Position numbers and translations under genes: made by a program
Notes under the pieces: model-generated
What the model was told of the DNA's origin: nothing
Databases searched by the model: none
What the model saw: only the letters and a program-made list of their open reading frames with translations
Assembly (NCBI GenBank): GCA_030739735.1
Contig: JASLYQ010000014.1
Span: 1-64,000 of the forward strand
DNA from: Alphaproteobacteria bacterium
Lineage (GTDB): Bacteria; Pseudomonadota; Alphaproteobacteria; UBA7887
Direction: 5' to 3'
Length of the DNA: 64,000 nucleotides
In this document: piece by piece, positions 26,578-34,913 of the stretch
How positions within the stretch are numbered: the first letter of the stretch is position 1
Layout of the letters: each line of letters starts with the position of its first letter

Positions 26578-28156
26578 CGCTCGGGCTCCAGCGTACGGGC
26601 TGCGGCGCGAGTTCACCGCGCACCACCATGGCGACCAGCTCGCGTTTGAGAATTTTGCCGCTCGGGGTCAAGGGAAACGCCTCCATCTGCAAAAAATATT
26701 CTGGCATATCGTAGCGAGAGAGACCTTGTTCGGCGAGATGGTCGAGCAGCGGCGTCGGCTCGGATTGGCCGAGGATGGCGAGGCAGACCTTTTCGCCCAA
26801 CCGGGCGTCGGCGATGGGGAAGGCCGCTGCCTTCTCTACCGCTGCATGGCGCACGGCAAGATCCTCGATATGCGCCGGTGCGATATTGCGTCCGCCACGA
26901 ATGATCAGGTCCTTGAGGCGGCCGACGATGCGGAGATTGCTGCGGTCGTCGAGCACGCCGAGGTCGCCCGAGAGAAACCAGCCGTCGCGATTTCGATTGG
27001 CTTTCGCATCGCCGAGATAGCCTAGCATGAGCGCCGCCCCGCGCCCGGCGATTTGACCGTGTTCGCCGACGGGCACTTCCTTGTCCGCGTCTTCCGCATC
27101 GAAAATACGCACTTCATAAGCCTGACCACCGCGCCCGCAGGTGCTGGTGATGGTGGTAAAGTTGTCGTCCGGGTGGGTGTATTGATGTGAGGAGTTTTCG
27201 GTCATGCCGTAGACGTTCTGCGGTACGATACCTTGGGCGCTGAAGGCTTCCGCCACGGCGGCTGGGATAGGCGCGCCCGCCATGTAGAAAATCTTCACCT
27301 CTCCGAGGCGGTCCTTGCCACGGCGCTGTAGCTCGGCGAGGATGTCCATGGCGTGCGTTGGCACCCCCATGACGTAGGTTGCACCGGTCTCCAACAGCCA
27401 GTCAAATTGCGACGTGCCTTTAGGTGGGTCGTTGACGATGAGTTCGCAGCCGCAATTCAGCCATTGCCCCATCGCGACCCAGGCAATGTGGTGTGACAAC
27501 GGGCTTAAGGTGAGCATGCGCGTGTCCGGTCCATGGCCCCAGTCGCGCACCATGTCGCGGGTATTGGCGAGGATGGTGTTAGCCGAATGGGCGACGCATT
27601 TGGGTGGACCGCTGCTGCCCGATGTGAAGGCAAGATAGCAGGTGGCGTCTGGATCAGCCCGCGGGGTCTCTGGCGGTGCGCCTGGGCCGGCCAGGGTTTC
27701 GGGCGTCAGCACCGTGTCGAGGCCGTCGGGCCGCAGGCTTCCGGCGATAAAAGCGTCGCCTTCGCCGTGACCGCTCTCGGTAAGGAGCAATCGCGCGCCA
27801 AGTCTTTCGAGCAACGCAACAACTTCCTCGCCGGTATGGGTGCGGTGGAGCGAGGGGTTGCAGGCGATGCTCTGGCGATTGCAGGCGAGAAAGGTTGCCA
27901 GAACCTCAGCCCGGTTGCCAAGCCAGATGGAGGCGCGATCGCCGGCGCCCAGGCCGCGATCCGTTAGATCGGCGGCGATGCCGTTGACCCAAGCGTGCAA
28001 GTTCCGCCAGTTCAGGCGCCGCCGGCTGTCGCGCAGGGCGAAGGCTTCGGGTTGTGCGTCTGCCTGACGACAAAGCAAGTCGTAAAAGGTTTCGTCGCGC
28101 CAGAGGCCTTGGGCATAGTAGCGAGTGCGGTCCTCAGGCTCGTGCAGGTTGTTCAT
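26570..28156 (-). CDS. acyl-CoA ligase (ANL superfamily), cyclohexanecarboxylate-CoA ligase-like
   Basis: The 528-residue enzyme activates a carboxylic acid with ATP and CoA. Motifs are LAFTSGSSGPPKCVAHSANT near residue 180, NVYGMTENSSHQYTHPDDN, GWFLSGDLGVLDD, the hinge RLKDLIIRGGRNIAPAHIEDL and the C-terminal catalytic Lys in LTPSGKILKREL. The GMTENxxxxYT segment and general layout fit the cyclohexane-carboxylate (AliA) branch as I remember it; this is a family-level inference. The ATG overlaps the upstream crotonase stop (TGATG-type overlap at 28156), and the stop overlaps the SDR start, so translation is coupled. Confidence 0.82.
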   Translation of the reverse strand: MNNLHEPEDRTRYYAQGLWRDETFYDLLCRQADAQPEAFALRDSRRRLNWRNLHAWVNGIAADLTDRGLGAGDRASIWLGNRAEVLATFLACNRQSIACNPSLHRTHTGEEVVALLERLGARLLLTESGHGEGDAFIAGSLRPDGLDTVLTPETLAGPGAPPETPRADPDATCYLAFTSGSSGPPKCVAHSANTILANTRDMVRDWGHGPDTRMLTLSPLSHHIAWVAMGQWLNCGCELIVNDPPKGTSQFDWLLETGATYVMGVPTHAMDILAELQRRGKDRLGEVKIFYMAGAPIPAAVAEAFSAQGIVPQNVYGMTENSSHQYTHPDDNFTTITSTCGRGGQAYEVRIFDAEDADKEVPVGEHGQIAGRGAALMLGYLGDAKANRNRDGWFLSGDLGVLDDRSNLRIVGRLKDLIIRGGRNIAPAHIEDLAVRHAAVEKAAAFPIADARLGEKVCLAILGQSEPTPLLDHLAEQGLSRYDMPEYFLQMEAFPLTPSGKILKRELVAMVVRGELAPQPVRWSPSDA

Positions 28157-28977
28157 CAGTGGCCGAAGCGCGAGGAATCCGGTTTGCGCTTCTCAGCGAA
28201 TGCGGCAGACAGTTCTGCCGATTCCTCACCGTCCAGATATTGCCGCAGCAACAGGTCGTGAGCGAGCCGGGCTAGACCCGATACACCGCCGTGGCGCGCA
28301 TTGAACGCGGCCTTGACCGATGCCAGGGCGAGGGCGCCGCGGTCAGCGATCTCAAGCGCCCAGGAGCGGGTTTTCTCCGCTAGGGCGTCGTCCGGCACCA
28401 CGCGGTTGATCAGACCCATGGCTTCGGCTTCGCGGGCGCCGATTTTGGGGTTGGCGAACCACATCTCCTTGGCCTTCTTCTTGCCCACCAGGTCTTCGAG
28501 GTACCAGGTGCCGTAGCCGGCATCAAACGAGCCCATCATCGGTCCGACCTGGCGAAAGACGGCGGATTCCTTGGCGATAGTCAGATCGCAGGCCATCTGC
28601 AGCACATTGCCACCGCCGACCGCGAAGCCGTTGACGCTAGCGATCACGGGTTTCTGCAGGCGATCCAGCGATTCATAGATTTCCAAAGTCGGCAGCACTC
28701 CCGCATAGAGTTGGGTCTTCTCCATGCCCTCCTTGCGTCCACCAATACAGAAGAAGCGCTCTCCCGCCCCGGTCAGGATTAGCACCCGTGTGCGCGTCTC
28801 GCTGCGGATGGCATTGATGCAATCCCGCAATTCGTGGCACATGGTGACGTTGAACATGTTGCCGTCGTCTGGGCGGTTGAGGGTGATGGTGCCGAGTGGC
28901 CCGTCCTCCTCGTAAAGAATGGTCTCGTAATCCACGGCCCTGCCGGCTCCTGTCGTAGGCTTTGAGACTGTCACCAT
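28156..28977 (-). CDS. crotonase-family ring-cleaving hydrolase, BadI/MenB-like
   Basis: The 273-residue protein is a crotonase closest, by my recall, to 2-ketocyclohexanecarboxyl-CoA hydrolase (BadI) and its relative MenB. Shared features are DYETILYEEDG, ITLNRPDDGNMF, the oxyanion region GERFFCIGG, VNGFAVGGGNVLQMACDLTIA, the long match QVGPMMGSFDAGYGTWYLED, VGKKKAKEMWFANPKIGAREA and an EKRKPD C-terminus. BadI hydrolyses the ring of 2-ketocyclohexanecarboxyl-CoA to pimeloyl-CoA. Ordinary enoyl-CoA hydratases lack the QVGPKMGSFD block. It is the first gene of a six-gene overlapping operon; the divergent esterase gene starts 80 bases away. The ribosome site is weak. Confidence 0.75.
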   Translation of the reverse strand: MVTVSKPTTGAGRAVDYETILYEEDGPLGTITLNRPDDGNMFNVTMCHELRDCINAIRSETRTRVLILTGAGERFFCIGGRKEGMEKTQLYAGVLPTLEIYESLDRLQKPVIASVNGFAVGGGNVLQMACDLTIAKESAVFRQVGPMMGSFDAGYGTWYLEDLVGKKKAKEMWFANPKIGAREAEAMGLINRVVPDDALAEKTRSWALEIADRGALALASVKAAFNARHGGVSGLARLAHDLLLRQYLDGEESAELSAAFAEKRKPDSSRFGH

Positions 28978-29057
28978 AGCCCATTTTAGTGGAGGTAGAT
29001 ATTGGCCTCACGAGGCAAGCGCCTTTGCGTCCGGCGAGGAATTGAGAGGAAGCGACG

Positions 29058-29987
29058 ATGCGAATTCCGGAAGAAACCGATGTCGAGACTCGCGCCCTCT
29101 TGGAATGGGTGGCCGAAGCCGAACCGCCGCCACTGCATGGCATGACCGCATTGGAGGCGCGCGCGGCCTATGCGGAGCGGCGCGTGCGCTCGGAGCTTTC
29201 AGCGGTACCCGTGGCATGGATCGAGGACCGAGCGATTGCCGGACCGGCCTCACCGATCCCGCTGCGCATTTATGCCGGGCGCGAGGGTGAGAGACTGCCG
29301 GTTCTGATCTACTACCACGGCGGCGGTTTCGTCATCGGCGATCTCGACAGCCATGACAGCATCTGCCGGCGTATTGCGGTGGCCGCGGGCTGTCTGGTGG
29401 TTTCGGTGGCTTATCGTCTAGCGCCCGAGGCGCCGTACCCGGCAGCGGTAGAGGATTCGCTTGCTGCTCTTGACTGGTGTACAGCCCATGTCGCAGAGGT
29501 TGGCGGTGATCCCACGCGCCTCGCGGTCGGCGGCGACAGTGCTGGTGGCGGGCTTGCCGCCTATGTTGCTCAGCAGCGGTGCGCGCAGCTCCGCTATCAG
29601 GTGCTGATCTACCCCTATATGGATCCCAACGCCGAGACGGAGACGCGGAAGTCTTGCGCTGATGTATTCCCCATCGACAAGCCTACCATCGACTGGTTCA
29701 ACGCCCAGTATTTGCCAGATGCTGCGCGCCATAGCGAGGTCGCCGCCGCCCCGGGTTTGGTCGAGAACGTTACCCGTATGCCCGCCGCGCTGGTGCTCAC
29801 CGCCGGCCTCGATCCCCTCTGCGACGAAGCGAAGAGCTACGCCGACCGCCTTGCCACCGCCGGCGTGCCGTGTATCTACCACTGTGATCCTGGCACCATC
29901 CACGGCTATCTCGGTATGGGTAAATTTCTACCCCACGCCGAGCGCGCCATCGAGAAGATCGGCGCCGTGTTGCGCGAGGGAGTCTAA
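29058..29987 (+). CDS. alpha/beta hydrolase, hormone-sensitive-lipase (HSL) family esterase
   Basis: The 309-residue protein is a cytoplasmic esterase of the HSL family. It has the oxyanion motif YYHGGGFVIGD (HGGG at 87-90), the nucleophile Ser161 in GGDSAGGG, Asp252 in TAGLDPLCDE and His282 in GTIHGYLG. The start has GAGGAAG upstream. It is divergent from the BadI-like operon and could release acids from esters or lactones for that pathway, which is only a guess from position. The 144-base convergent gap after it contains the perfect palindrome-like ATGAAAT-TG-ATTTCAT at 30062-30077. Confidence 0.9.
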   Translation: MRIPEETDVETRALLEWVAEAEPPPLHGMTALEARAAYAERRVRSELSAVPVAWIEDRAIAGPASPIPLRIYAGREGERLPVLIYYHGGGFVIGDLDSHDSICRRIAVAAGCLVVSVAYRLAPEAPYPAAVEDSLAALDWCTAHVAEVGGDPTRLAVGGDSAGGGLAAYVAQQRCAQLRYQVLIYPYMDPNAETETRKSCADVFPIDKPTIDWFNAQYLPDAARHSEVAAAPGLVENVTRMPAALVLTAGLDPLCDEAKSYADRLATAGVPCIYHCDPGTIHGYLGMGKFLPHAERAIEKIGAVLREGV

Positions 29988-30131
29988 GCTTGCTCGGGGC
30001 ATCGCCAGGCGGCGTTCTCTGGTTATTCTGCGACGGCTGCTACGCCGCTTTCTCGGGTATCATGAAATTGATTTCATAGAAATTATCAGAATGTAATGCA
30101 CTTTCTAATTGTATACTAAATACAGTAGATT

Positions 30132-31379
30132 TTAGCGCAGCGGCCGATGTGCCGTTTCTGCCAGACTAGCGATCACCGTGAGGCTCAACACTGCCGCGGC
30201 CATAACGTAGAACACCGGCGCGATGGGTGTGCCGGTGGTCTCGATGAGCCAGGTTGCCAGGAAGGGGGCGAAGCCGCCGAAGATGGCGACTGCCAGGCTG
30301 TATCCCACGGACATCCAGGTGGTGCGCCCGTGGGTGGAGAAGATCTCCGCTATTGCCGCCGGGCCGGGACCGGAGAAGGCAGCGATGAGGGTGGCGAAGC
30401 CGATCTGGATGGCGACTACCGTGGCGTAGGGCACGCCATCCAGCATCAGACTGAACAACGGGTATGGCAGCAGCACGAATCCGGCACAGCAGGTGATTAG
30501 CAGCGGCTTGCGGCCGATGCGGTCCGAGAGTGCCCCGAACAGAGGCACTAGCAGAACGAGTGCCAGTAGGCCAAGCGTGTTCGACCATAGGGCATCGGCG
30601 CGGGAAATGCCGAGATGGCGTTGCGCGAAGGTTGGCATGTAGGAGAGAAAGATATAGTAGGACACCGTCCATAATATAGTGAAACCAAAGGCGCGCGCTC
30701 CAAGCAACCAGCCCGGCTCTGCTTCCGGCACAGCCTCGGCCTGACGGAAAGCGGGCGTCTCCTCAACATTGCGCCGCAGATACATCCCGACAAAGGCGAT
30801 AACACCGCCCAGCAGGAAGGGCGCGCGCCAGCCCCATTCCACCATCGCCGCATCGCTTAGCAACGTGCTGATGAGCGCCGCCGCGCCCGAGCCGAGCAGT
30901 AGGCCGCCGGCAACGCTCGCCTGTTGCAGACTGCCAATCAGTCCACGGCGATCCGTCGGCGCCCACTCGACGAGAAAGGCGGTGGAGTTGCCCCATTCAC
31001 CGCCGGCGGAGAAGCCCTGGATCAGGCGCGCCAGCACCACCAACGCCGGCGCGGCGAGGCCGATGCTGGCATAGTCCGGTACCAGCCCGATCATCACTGT
31101 GCCGGCGGCCATTAACGTCATAGTGAGCATCAGCGCCGCCTTGCGCCCGCTCCTGTCGCCAAGACGGCCGATGACAATACCGCCGACTGGCCGGGCGACG
31201 AAGCCGAGCCCGAAGGCGGCAAAGGCTGCGAGCAATTCGGTTCCCTCGTCGGCAGCCGGGAAAATGCGCGCGCCGATGACCATCGCTAAATAGCCGTAGA
31301 CCGCGAAGTCGTACCATTCCAGCACGTTGCCGACCACCGCCGCTGCTATTGCCCGTCGTTGGCCCTGTTGTCCTGACAT
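30132..31379 (-). CDS. MFS transporter, metabolite:H+ symporter (MHS) family
   Basis: The 415-residue protein has about twelve hydrophobic segments and the MHS hallmark N-terminus (AAAVVGNVLEWYDFAVYGYLA). Next comes the loop motif GRLGDRSGRKAAL between helices 2 and 3, then RLIQGFSAGGEWGNSTAFLVE. A second loop motif, GALSDRIGRKPLL, lies mid-protein. MHS members import organic acids or betaines with protons, for example shikimate, 2-oxoglutarate or proline. ATG 31379 has GGGAGG upstream. It is convergent with the esterase gene and divergent from the Lin0512 pair. It is a plausible uptake system for an acid degraded by neighbouring operons. Confidence 0.9.
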   Translation of the reverse strand: MSGQQGQRRAIAAAVVGNVLEWYDFAVYGYLAMVIGARIFPAADEGTELLAAFAAFGLGFVARPVGGIVIGRLGDRSGRKAALMLTMTLMAAGTVMIGLVPDYASIGLAAPALVVLARLIQGFSAGGEWGNSTAFLVEWAPTDRRGLIGSLQQASVAGGLLLGSGAAALISTLLSDAAMVEWGWRAPFLLGGVIAFVGMYLRRNVEETPAFRQAEAVPEAEPGWLLGARAFGFTILWTVSYYIFLSYMPTFAQRHLGISRADALWSNTLGLLALVLLVPLFGALSDRIGRKPLLITCCAGFVLLPYPLFSLMLDGVPYATVVAIQIGFATLIAAFSGPGPAAIAEIFSTHGRTTWMSVGYSLAVAIFGGFAPFLATWLIETTGTPIAPVFYVMAAAVLSLTVIASLAETAHRPLR

Positions 31380-31463
31380 GGCACGCCTCCCGCCAGGGAG
31401 CATAGGACGATTTACCGTGGCTTGATATAAGGAGCCAAACAGACCCGATATAGCGAGGCTGCA

Positions 31464-31805
31464 ATGCCCCTTAAACGCATGGTCATGGAGATCGGCATGG
31501 GCACCGACATCCGCGGTGCCGACTACACCAAAGCGGCGGTGCGCGCGTTGCACGACGCGCTTTGGCACAATTCTCTGAGCATTGCCGATGCATTCGGTCA
31601 GCCGGTAGAGTCGATGGTCGTCGAGGTGAAAATCGGCGTACCCCGACCCGAGGCCGTAGACCGCGATGCGGTGCTCGCGGTTCTGCCCCACGGCTCAGGC
31701 AGGGTCGAGGTGGTCGAGGGCGGGCTGCAAGTTGGCAACGAGCGCGGCACCGACGTGACCGTCATTGCCAACGCTGCTGCCACGGTGTGGCTAGATATTT
31801 CGTAG
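31464..31805 (+). CDS. Lin0512 family protein, first tandem copy
   Basis: The 113-residue protein matches the uncharacterised Lin0512 family: MEIGMGTDIRGADYTKAAVRALHDAL at the N-terminus, a central VEVKIGVPRPE, and LPHGSGRVEVVEGGLQVGNE near the end. It is soluble with no signal peptide. It starts 84 bases from the divergent MHS transporter and ends 11 bases before a paralogous gene, so both are likely made together and may form a complex. No biochemical role is known to me for this family. Confidence 0.82.
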   Translation: MPLKRMVMEIGMGTDIRGADYTKAAVRALHDALWHNSLSIADAFGQPVESMVVEVKIGVPRPEAVDRDAVLAVLPHGSGRVEVVEGGLQVGNERGTDVTVIANAAATVWLDIS

Positions 31806-31816
31806 GAGATAGCGTG

Positions 31817-32167
31817 ATGGCGACACGACGCATTATTCTAGAGCTCGGTATGGGCAATGATTTGCATGGTGGAAACTATACTAAAGCCGCTCTGCGCGCG
31901 GTCAACGACGCCCTGCATCACAGTTCTATGATGTTTCTGCGGAGTGTGCATATCGATCCAGAGAGCATGCGCGTGCACATCACCATCGGCGTGCAGCAGC
32001 CGGACAAAGTGGATGCCGAACGTGTGTGTGCGGCCTTGCCCCACGGTACGGCGGAGGTCAGCGTGGTCAAGGGTGGGCTAGATGTCGATGACGCAGACGC
32101 CAACGACCCCGCCGTCATCGCCAGTGTTGCGGTGGCGGTGCATGTGGAGACCGGTCGCTACCTTTGA
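31817..32167 (+). CDS. Lin0512 family protein, second tandem copy
   Basis: The 116-residue product is a paralogue of the preceding gene. Both share an ExGMGxDxxGxxYTKAAxRAxxDAL N-terminal pattern and an LPHGxxxVxVVxGGL motif. This copy has LELGMGNDLHGGNYTKAAL, ITIGVQQPDKVD and LPHGTAEVSVVKGGLD. ATG 31817 has GGAG 9 bases upstream; a GTG at 31814 is a minor alternative. A heteromeric pairing is suggested by the tandem arrangement. A zinc alcohol dehydrogenase operon begins about 75 bases downstream. Confidence 0.82.
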   Translation: MATRRIILELGMGNDLHGGNYTKAALRAVNDALHHSSMMFLRSVHIDPESMRVHITIGVQQPDKVDAERVCAALPHGTAEVSVVKGGLDVDDADANDPAVIASVAVAVHVETGRYL

Positions 32168-32240
32168 TTTGTAACCGGCATAATTTTCTCTCAGGTTTTC
32201 TCCGCTTAACGTCACATACAGACGGCACTTCGGAGATTTC

Positions 32241-32294
32241 ATGAAGGAAATCTTGCGCTATTATGCTGCGACCACAAAGGAGGGTAGGTCATGA
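32241..32294 (+). CDS. possible 17-residue leader peptide overlapping the alcohol dehydrogenase start
   Basis: An ATG at 32241, with GGAG 5 bases upstream, opens a 17-codon frame (MKEILRYYAATTKEGRS). Its TGA overlaps the ATG of the next gene (ATGA at 32291-32294). The end of this frame contains the AAAGGAGGG ribosome site of the dehydrogenase. This is the layout of a translationally coupled leader. It is too short for any family match and could arise by chance. Confidence 0.4.
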   Translation: MKEILRYYAATTKEGRS

Positions 32295-33394
32295 AATCCA
32301 AGGCTGCGGTACTGTTTGAAATCAACAAACCATTCGAGATTTGCGAGGTTGATGTCGAGGACCCACAGGCTGGTGAGGTGCGCATCGAGATGGCGGCGGG
32401 CGGCGTCTGCCACAGCGACTTGCACGTCATGACAGGCCATATGAACGCGCCGATCCCGGCCATCCTCGGCCATGAGGGTGCCGGCATTGTAGCCGATGTG
32501 GGTGCAGGCGTGACCACCGTTAAGCCTGGCGACCATGTTATCCCCATCTGGCGTCTATCCTGTGGCGAATGCGAATGGTGCACGGGCGGGCGCCCGGCGC
32601 TGTGTAATGCGGGTACCGAGATCCGTTGGTCGGGGCGCTTGCAGGACGGCACCAGCCGCTTCTCCTACAAGGGTCAGGAGATCAAGCATTTCGCGGGCGT
32701 CTCGAGCTTCTCCAACTACACTGTGGTGCCCCAGGGCTCGGTGCTGAAGATTCCCGACGATATCCTGCTGGAGCGCGCGGCGTTGCTCGGCTGTGGCGTC
32801 ATCACCGGCGTCGGCGCAGCGGTCAACGGCGCCGGGGTCAAGCCAGGGCGCACGGTCGCCGTCTTCGGCACCGGCGGCGTCGGTATCAACGTGGTGCAAG
32901 GTGCAGCGCTCGCAGGCGCCGAGAAGATCATCGCCGTCGACCTCTTTGAGAGCCGGCTCGCGCGCGCCGAGGAATTTGGCGCCACCCACGTGATCAACGC
33001 CAAGGGTGGCGATCCGGTCGAGCAAATCCGCGACCTCACGGACGGCCGCGGCGTCGACTACGCATTTGAGGTCGTGGGCTTGGCAGAAACCATGCGCCAG
33101 GCTTTCGACAGCCTTGCCAAGCGCGGTGTGGCTATGGTCGTTGGCATCACACCGAACACGGCGGAAGTCACCATCCCTTCGCTGCCCCTGGCCTACGAGG
33201 AACGCGTGCTGACCGGTTCTCTTTACGGCTCCGCTGCGCCCAAGGTGGAGATTCCCCGCCTCATCGACCTCTACCGCGCCGGTACGCTCAAGCTTGATGA
33301 GTTGCTGACATGCACCTATCCGCTGGAGGAGATCAACGAGGCCTATGATGCGCTGCAAAAGGGCGAGACGTTGCGCAGCGTGGTGACGTTCTAG
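32291..33394 (+). CDS. zinc-dependent medium-chain alcohol dehydrogenase
   Basis: The 367-residue MDR enzyme keeps both zinc sites. The catalytic ligands lie in AAGGVCHSDLH (Cys40) and LGHEGAG (His61, Glu62). The structural site has four Cys at 91, 94, 97 and 105 (CGECEWCTGGRPALC). The NAD loop is VAVFGTGGVGINVVQGA. The overall form resembles class III/NDMA-type alcohol dehydrogenases. It has a strong AAAGGAGGG ribosome site. The gene is preceded by a 17-codon overlapping frame and the Lin0512 pair on the same strand. The substrate alcohol is unknown. Confidence 0.91.
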   Translation: MKSKAAVLFEINKPFEICEVDVEDPQAGEVRIEMAAGGVCHSDLHVMTGHMNAPIPAILGHEGAGIVADVGAGVTTVKPGDHVIPIWRLSCGECEWCTGGRPALCNAGTEIRWSGRLQDGTSRFSYKGQEIKHFAGVSSFSNYTVVPQGSVLKIPDDILLERAALLGCGVITGVGAAVNGAGVKPGRTVAVFGTGGVGINVVQGAALAGAEKIIAVDLFESRLARAEEFGATHVINAKGGDPVEQIRDLTDGRGVDYAFEVVGLAETMRQAFDSLAKRGVAMVVGITPNTAEVTIPSLPLAYEERVLTGSLYGSAAPKVEIPRLIDLYRAGTLKLDELLTCTYPLEEINEAYDALQKGETLRSVVTF

Positions 33395-33568
33395 AACACC
33401 AAGACCATGTCCCCCGTGAAGTCATCACCGCCAACTCCACCATGGACAAATTGAAAGATGGAGAATCAGCGAGTACTCATAATTTTTCCAGTATTTTACT
33501 TTTATCGGCACCAACTACCTTACCCAAGAGTTTGCTATAAAACTCTCGATCCAATATGACGGCGGCGT

Positions 33569-33706
33569 GAGCATCTTCTTGCGTGGGCTGGGGGGAATAC
33601 AGAGGTCCTTGAGGCCAGACACCTCAGGTTACGTCAACACTTTAAGGTTGACCTTTTCTGTTTCGAAGGCGTCCGCGTATTTGCCGAAGTCGAGGTCGTC
33701 TAGCTA
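33569..33706 (-). pseudogene. degenerate SAM-domain fragment (adenylate/guanylate cyclase type) in the 33395-33742 gap
   Basis: On the minus strand one frame reads LDDLDFGKYADAFETEKVN, then LKVLT, a stop, and later GLKDLCI and PRKKML. This follows the pattern of the sterile-alpha-motif domains found at the N-terminus of many alphaproteobacterial class III cyclases (W-L-x-x-L-G-L-x-x-Y-x-x-x-F ... D-L-K-x-L-G-I ... R-x-K-L-L). The leading Trp codon is a TAG and there is one internal TAA. No catalytic domain follows. The remainder of the 348-base gap shows nothing else recognisable. Confidence 0.45.
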
Positions 33707-33742
33707 CTTTCAAACCTTTGCTATTGCCAGGGCATCAACCAT

Positions 33743-34909
33743 CTACTGCTGATACTGCACCGCCATCCGTCCCACTTTCTCCCGTGCGATGATCATTTTC
33801 ATTACCTGCGCTGTGCCGTCGCCGATCTCCAAGCCGATGACGTCGCGCAGGCGTTGCTGATGGGGTAAATCCTTGGTGTAGCCGGAATGGCCGTGGGCGA
33901 GCAGGCAATTATGGATCACGTCGACCGCGGTTTTTGGCGCGAACCATTTGGCCATCGCCGCTTCCTTGGTGTGGGGAAGGTCGCGGTCGCGCTTATCCAA
34001 GGTCTCGTAGCACACTAAGCGGGCGGCGTTTATTAGCGTCTCGCCTTCGGCCAGTGGAAAGCTAACGCCCTGGAAGCGGGCGAGGGGACCACCGAAGGCA
34101 TGGCGTTCGCCTACATAGGCCCAGGTCTCGTCGAGGGAGGCTTGGGCCGGAGCGATGCATTGTAGGCCAATGAGTGCACGGCTGTAGTCAAAGCCGCGCA
34201 TGATCTGTACGAAGCCCTTGCCCTCGTCTCCCAGCATTTGGTCGGCGGGAATTTTGACGTTTTCGAAATTCACCGAGCCACGGCTGATGATGGTCGTGCC
34301 GAGGTCGTCAAAGCGGCTGGCGCTCACCCCCGGCTCATCCGCCGGCACCACGAAGGCCGAGACGCCGTGGGCGCCGTCCTCGGGCGTGCCGGTGCGGGCG
34401 AAGACGATGATGGCGCTCATCTGGTCTGAGAATGTGATCGAGGTCTTTTCGCCATTTAAAATGTAGCCGTTGCCCGCCTTTTCCGCCCGCATGATGAGGT
34501 TGGCGGCGTCGGAGCCGCCACGCGGCTCGGTCAGGCCGAGGGCGACAAGGCCCTCGCCGCTGATGATCTTCGGCACCCAGTGGGCAACGATCTCCTCGCT
34601 GGCATTGTTGCAGAGAATGCGCCCCATTAAAGAGGCCATGAGCTGAATATAGGCGACGTTAAAGTCGCCATAGGCGATTTGCTCCATGATCACGCCTGCG
34701 GTGACGCCATCGACGCCGAGCCCGCCCTGGGCTTCTGGGAGGTCGGCGCCGATCAGGCCGAGCGCGCCCATCTCGCGGATTAGCGCCGGATCGATGTGGC
34801 CCTCGCCAGTGGCTTCGCGCGCTATATAGTCTGGTGCTAGGCGCTCGGCTGCGAAGCGCCTCGCCGCCTCTTGTAGCGCTGCCTGGTCCTCATTCAGCTG
34901 AAAGCGCAT
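33743..34909 (-). CDS. acyl-CoA dehydrogenase with Asp at the usual catalytic Glu position
   Basis: The 388-residue enzyme has the full fold: FQLNEDQAALQEAARRFA, LGLTEPRGGSDAANLIM, LNGEKTSITFSDQMSAIIVF, and the C-terminal AHGHSGYTKDLPHQQRLRD. The helix motif that is normally IYEGTxEI reads IGDGTAQVMK, which puts Asp364 where medium-chain enzymes have the catalytic Glu. I recall similar GDGT motifs in dehydrogenases for cyclic or branched substrates, but cannot verify this here. It is the last gene of the ABC-importer operon, 4 bases after the DHDPS/NAL-family gene, so its substrate may derive from the imported compound. Confidence 0.85.
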   Translation of the reverse strand: MRFQLNEDQAALQEAARRFAAERLAPDYIAREATGEGHIDPALIREMGALGLIGADLPEAQGGLGVDGVTAGVIMEQIAYGDFNVAYIQLMASLMGRILCNNASEEIVAHWVPKIISGEGLVALGLTEPRGGSDAANLIMRAEKAGNGYILNGEKTSITFSDQMSAIIVFARTGTPEDGAHGVSAFVVPADEPGVSASRFDDLGTTIISRGSVNFENVKIPADQMLGDEGKGFVQIMRGFDYSRALIGLQCIAPAQASLDETWAYVGERHAFGGPLARFQGVSFPLAEGETLINAARLVCYETLDKRDRDLPHTKEAAMAKWFAPKTAVDVIHNCLLAHGHSGYTKDLPHQQRLRDVIGLEIGDGTAQVMKMIIAREKVGRMAVQYQQ

Positions 34910-34913
34910 CGGC

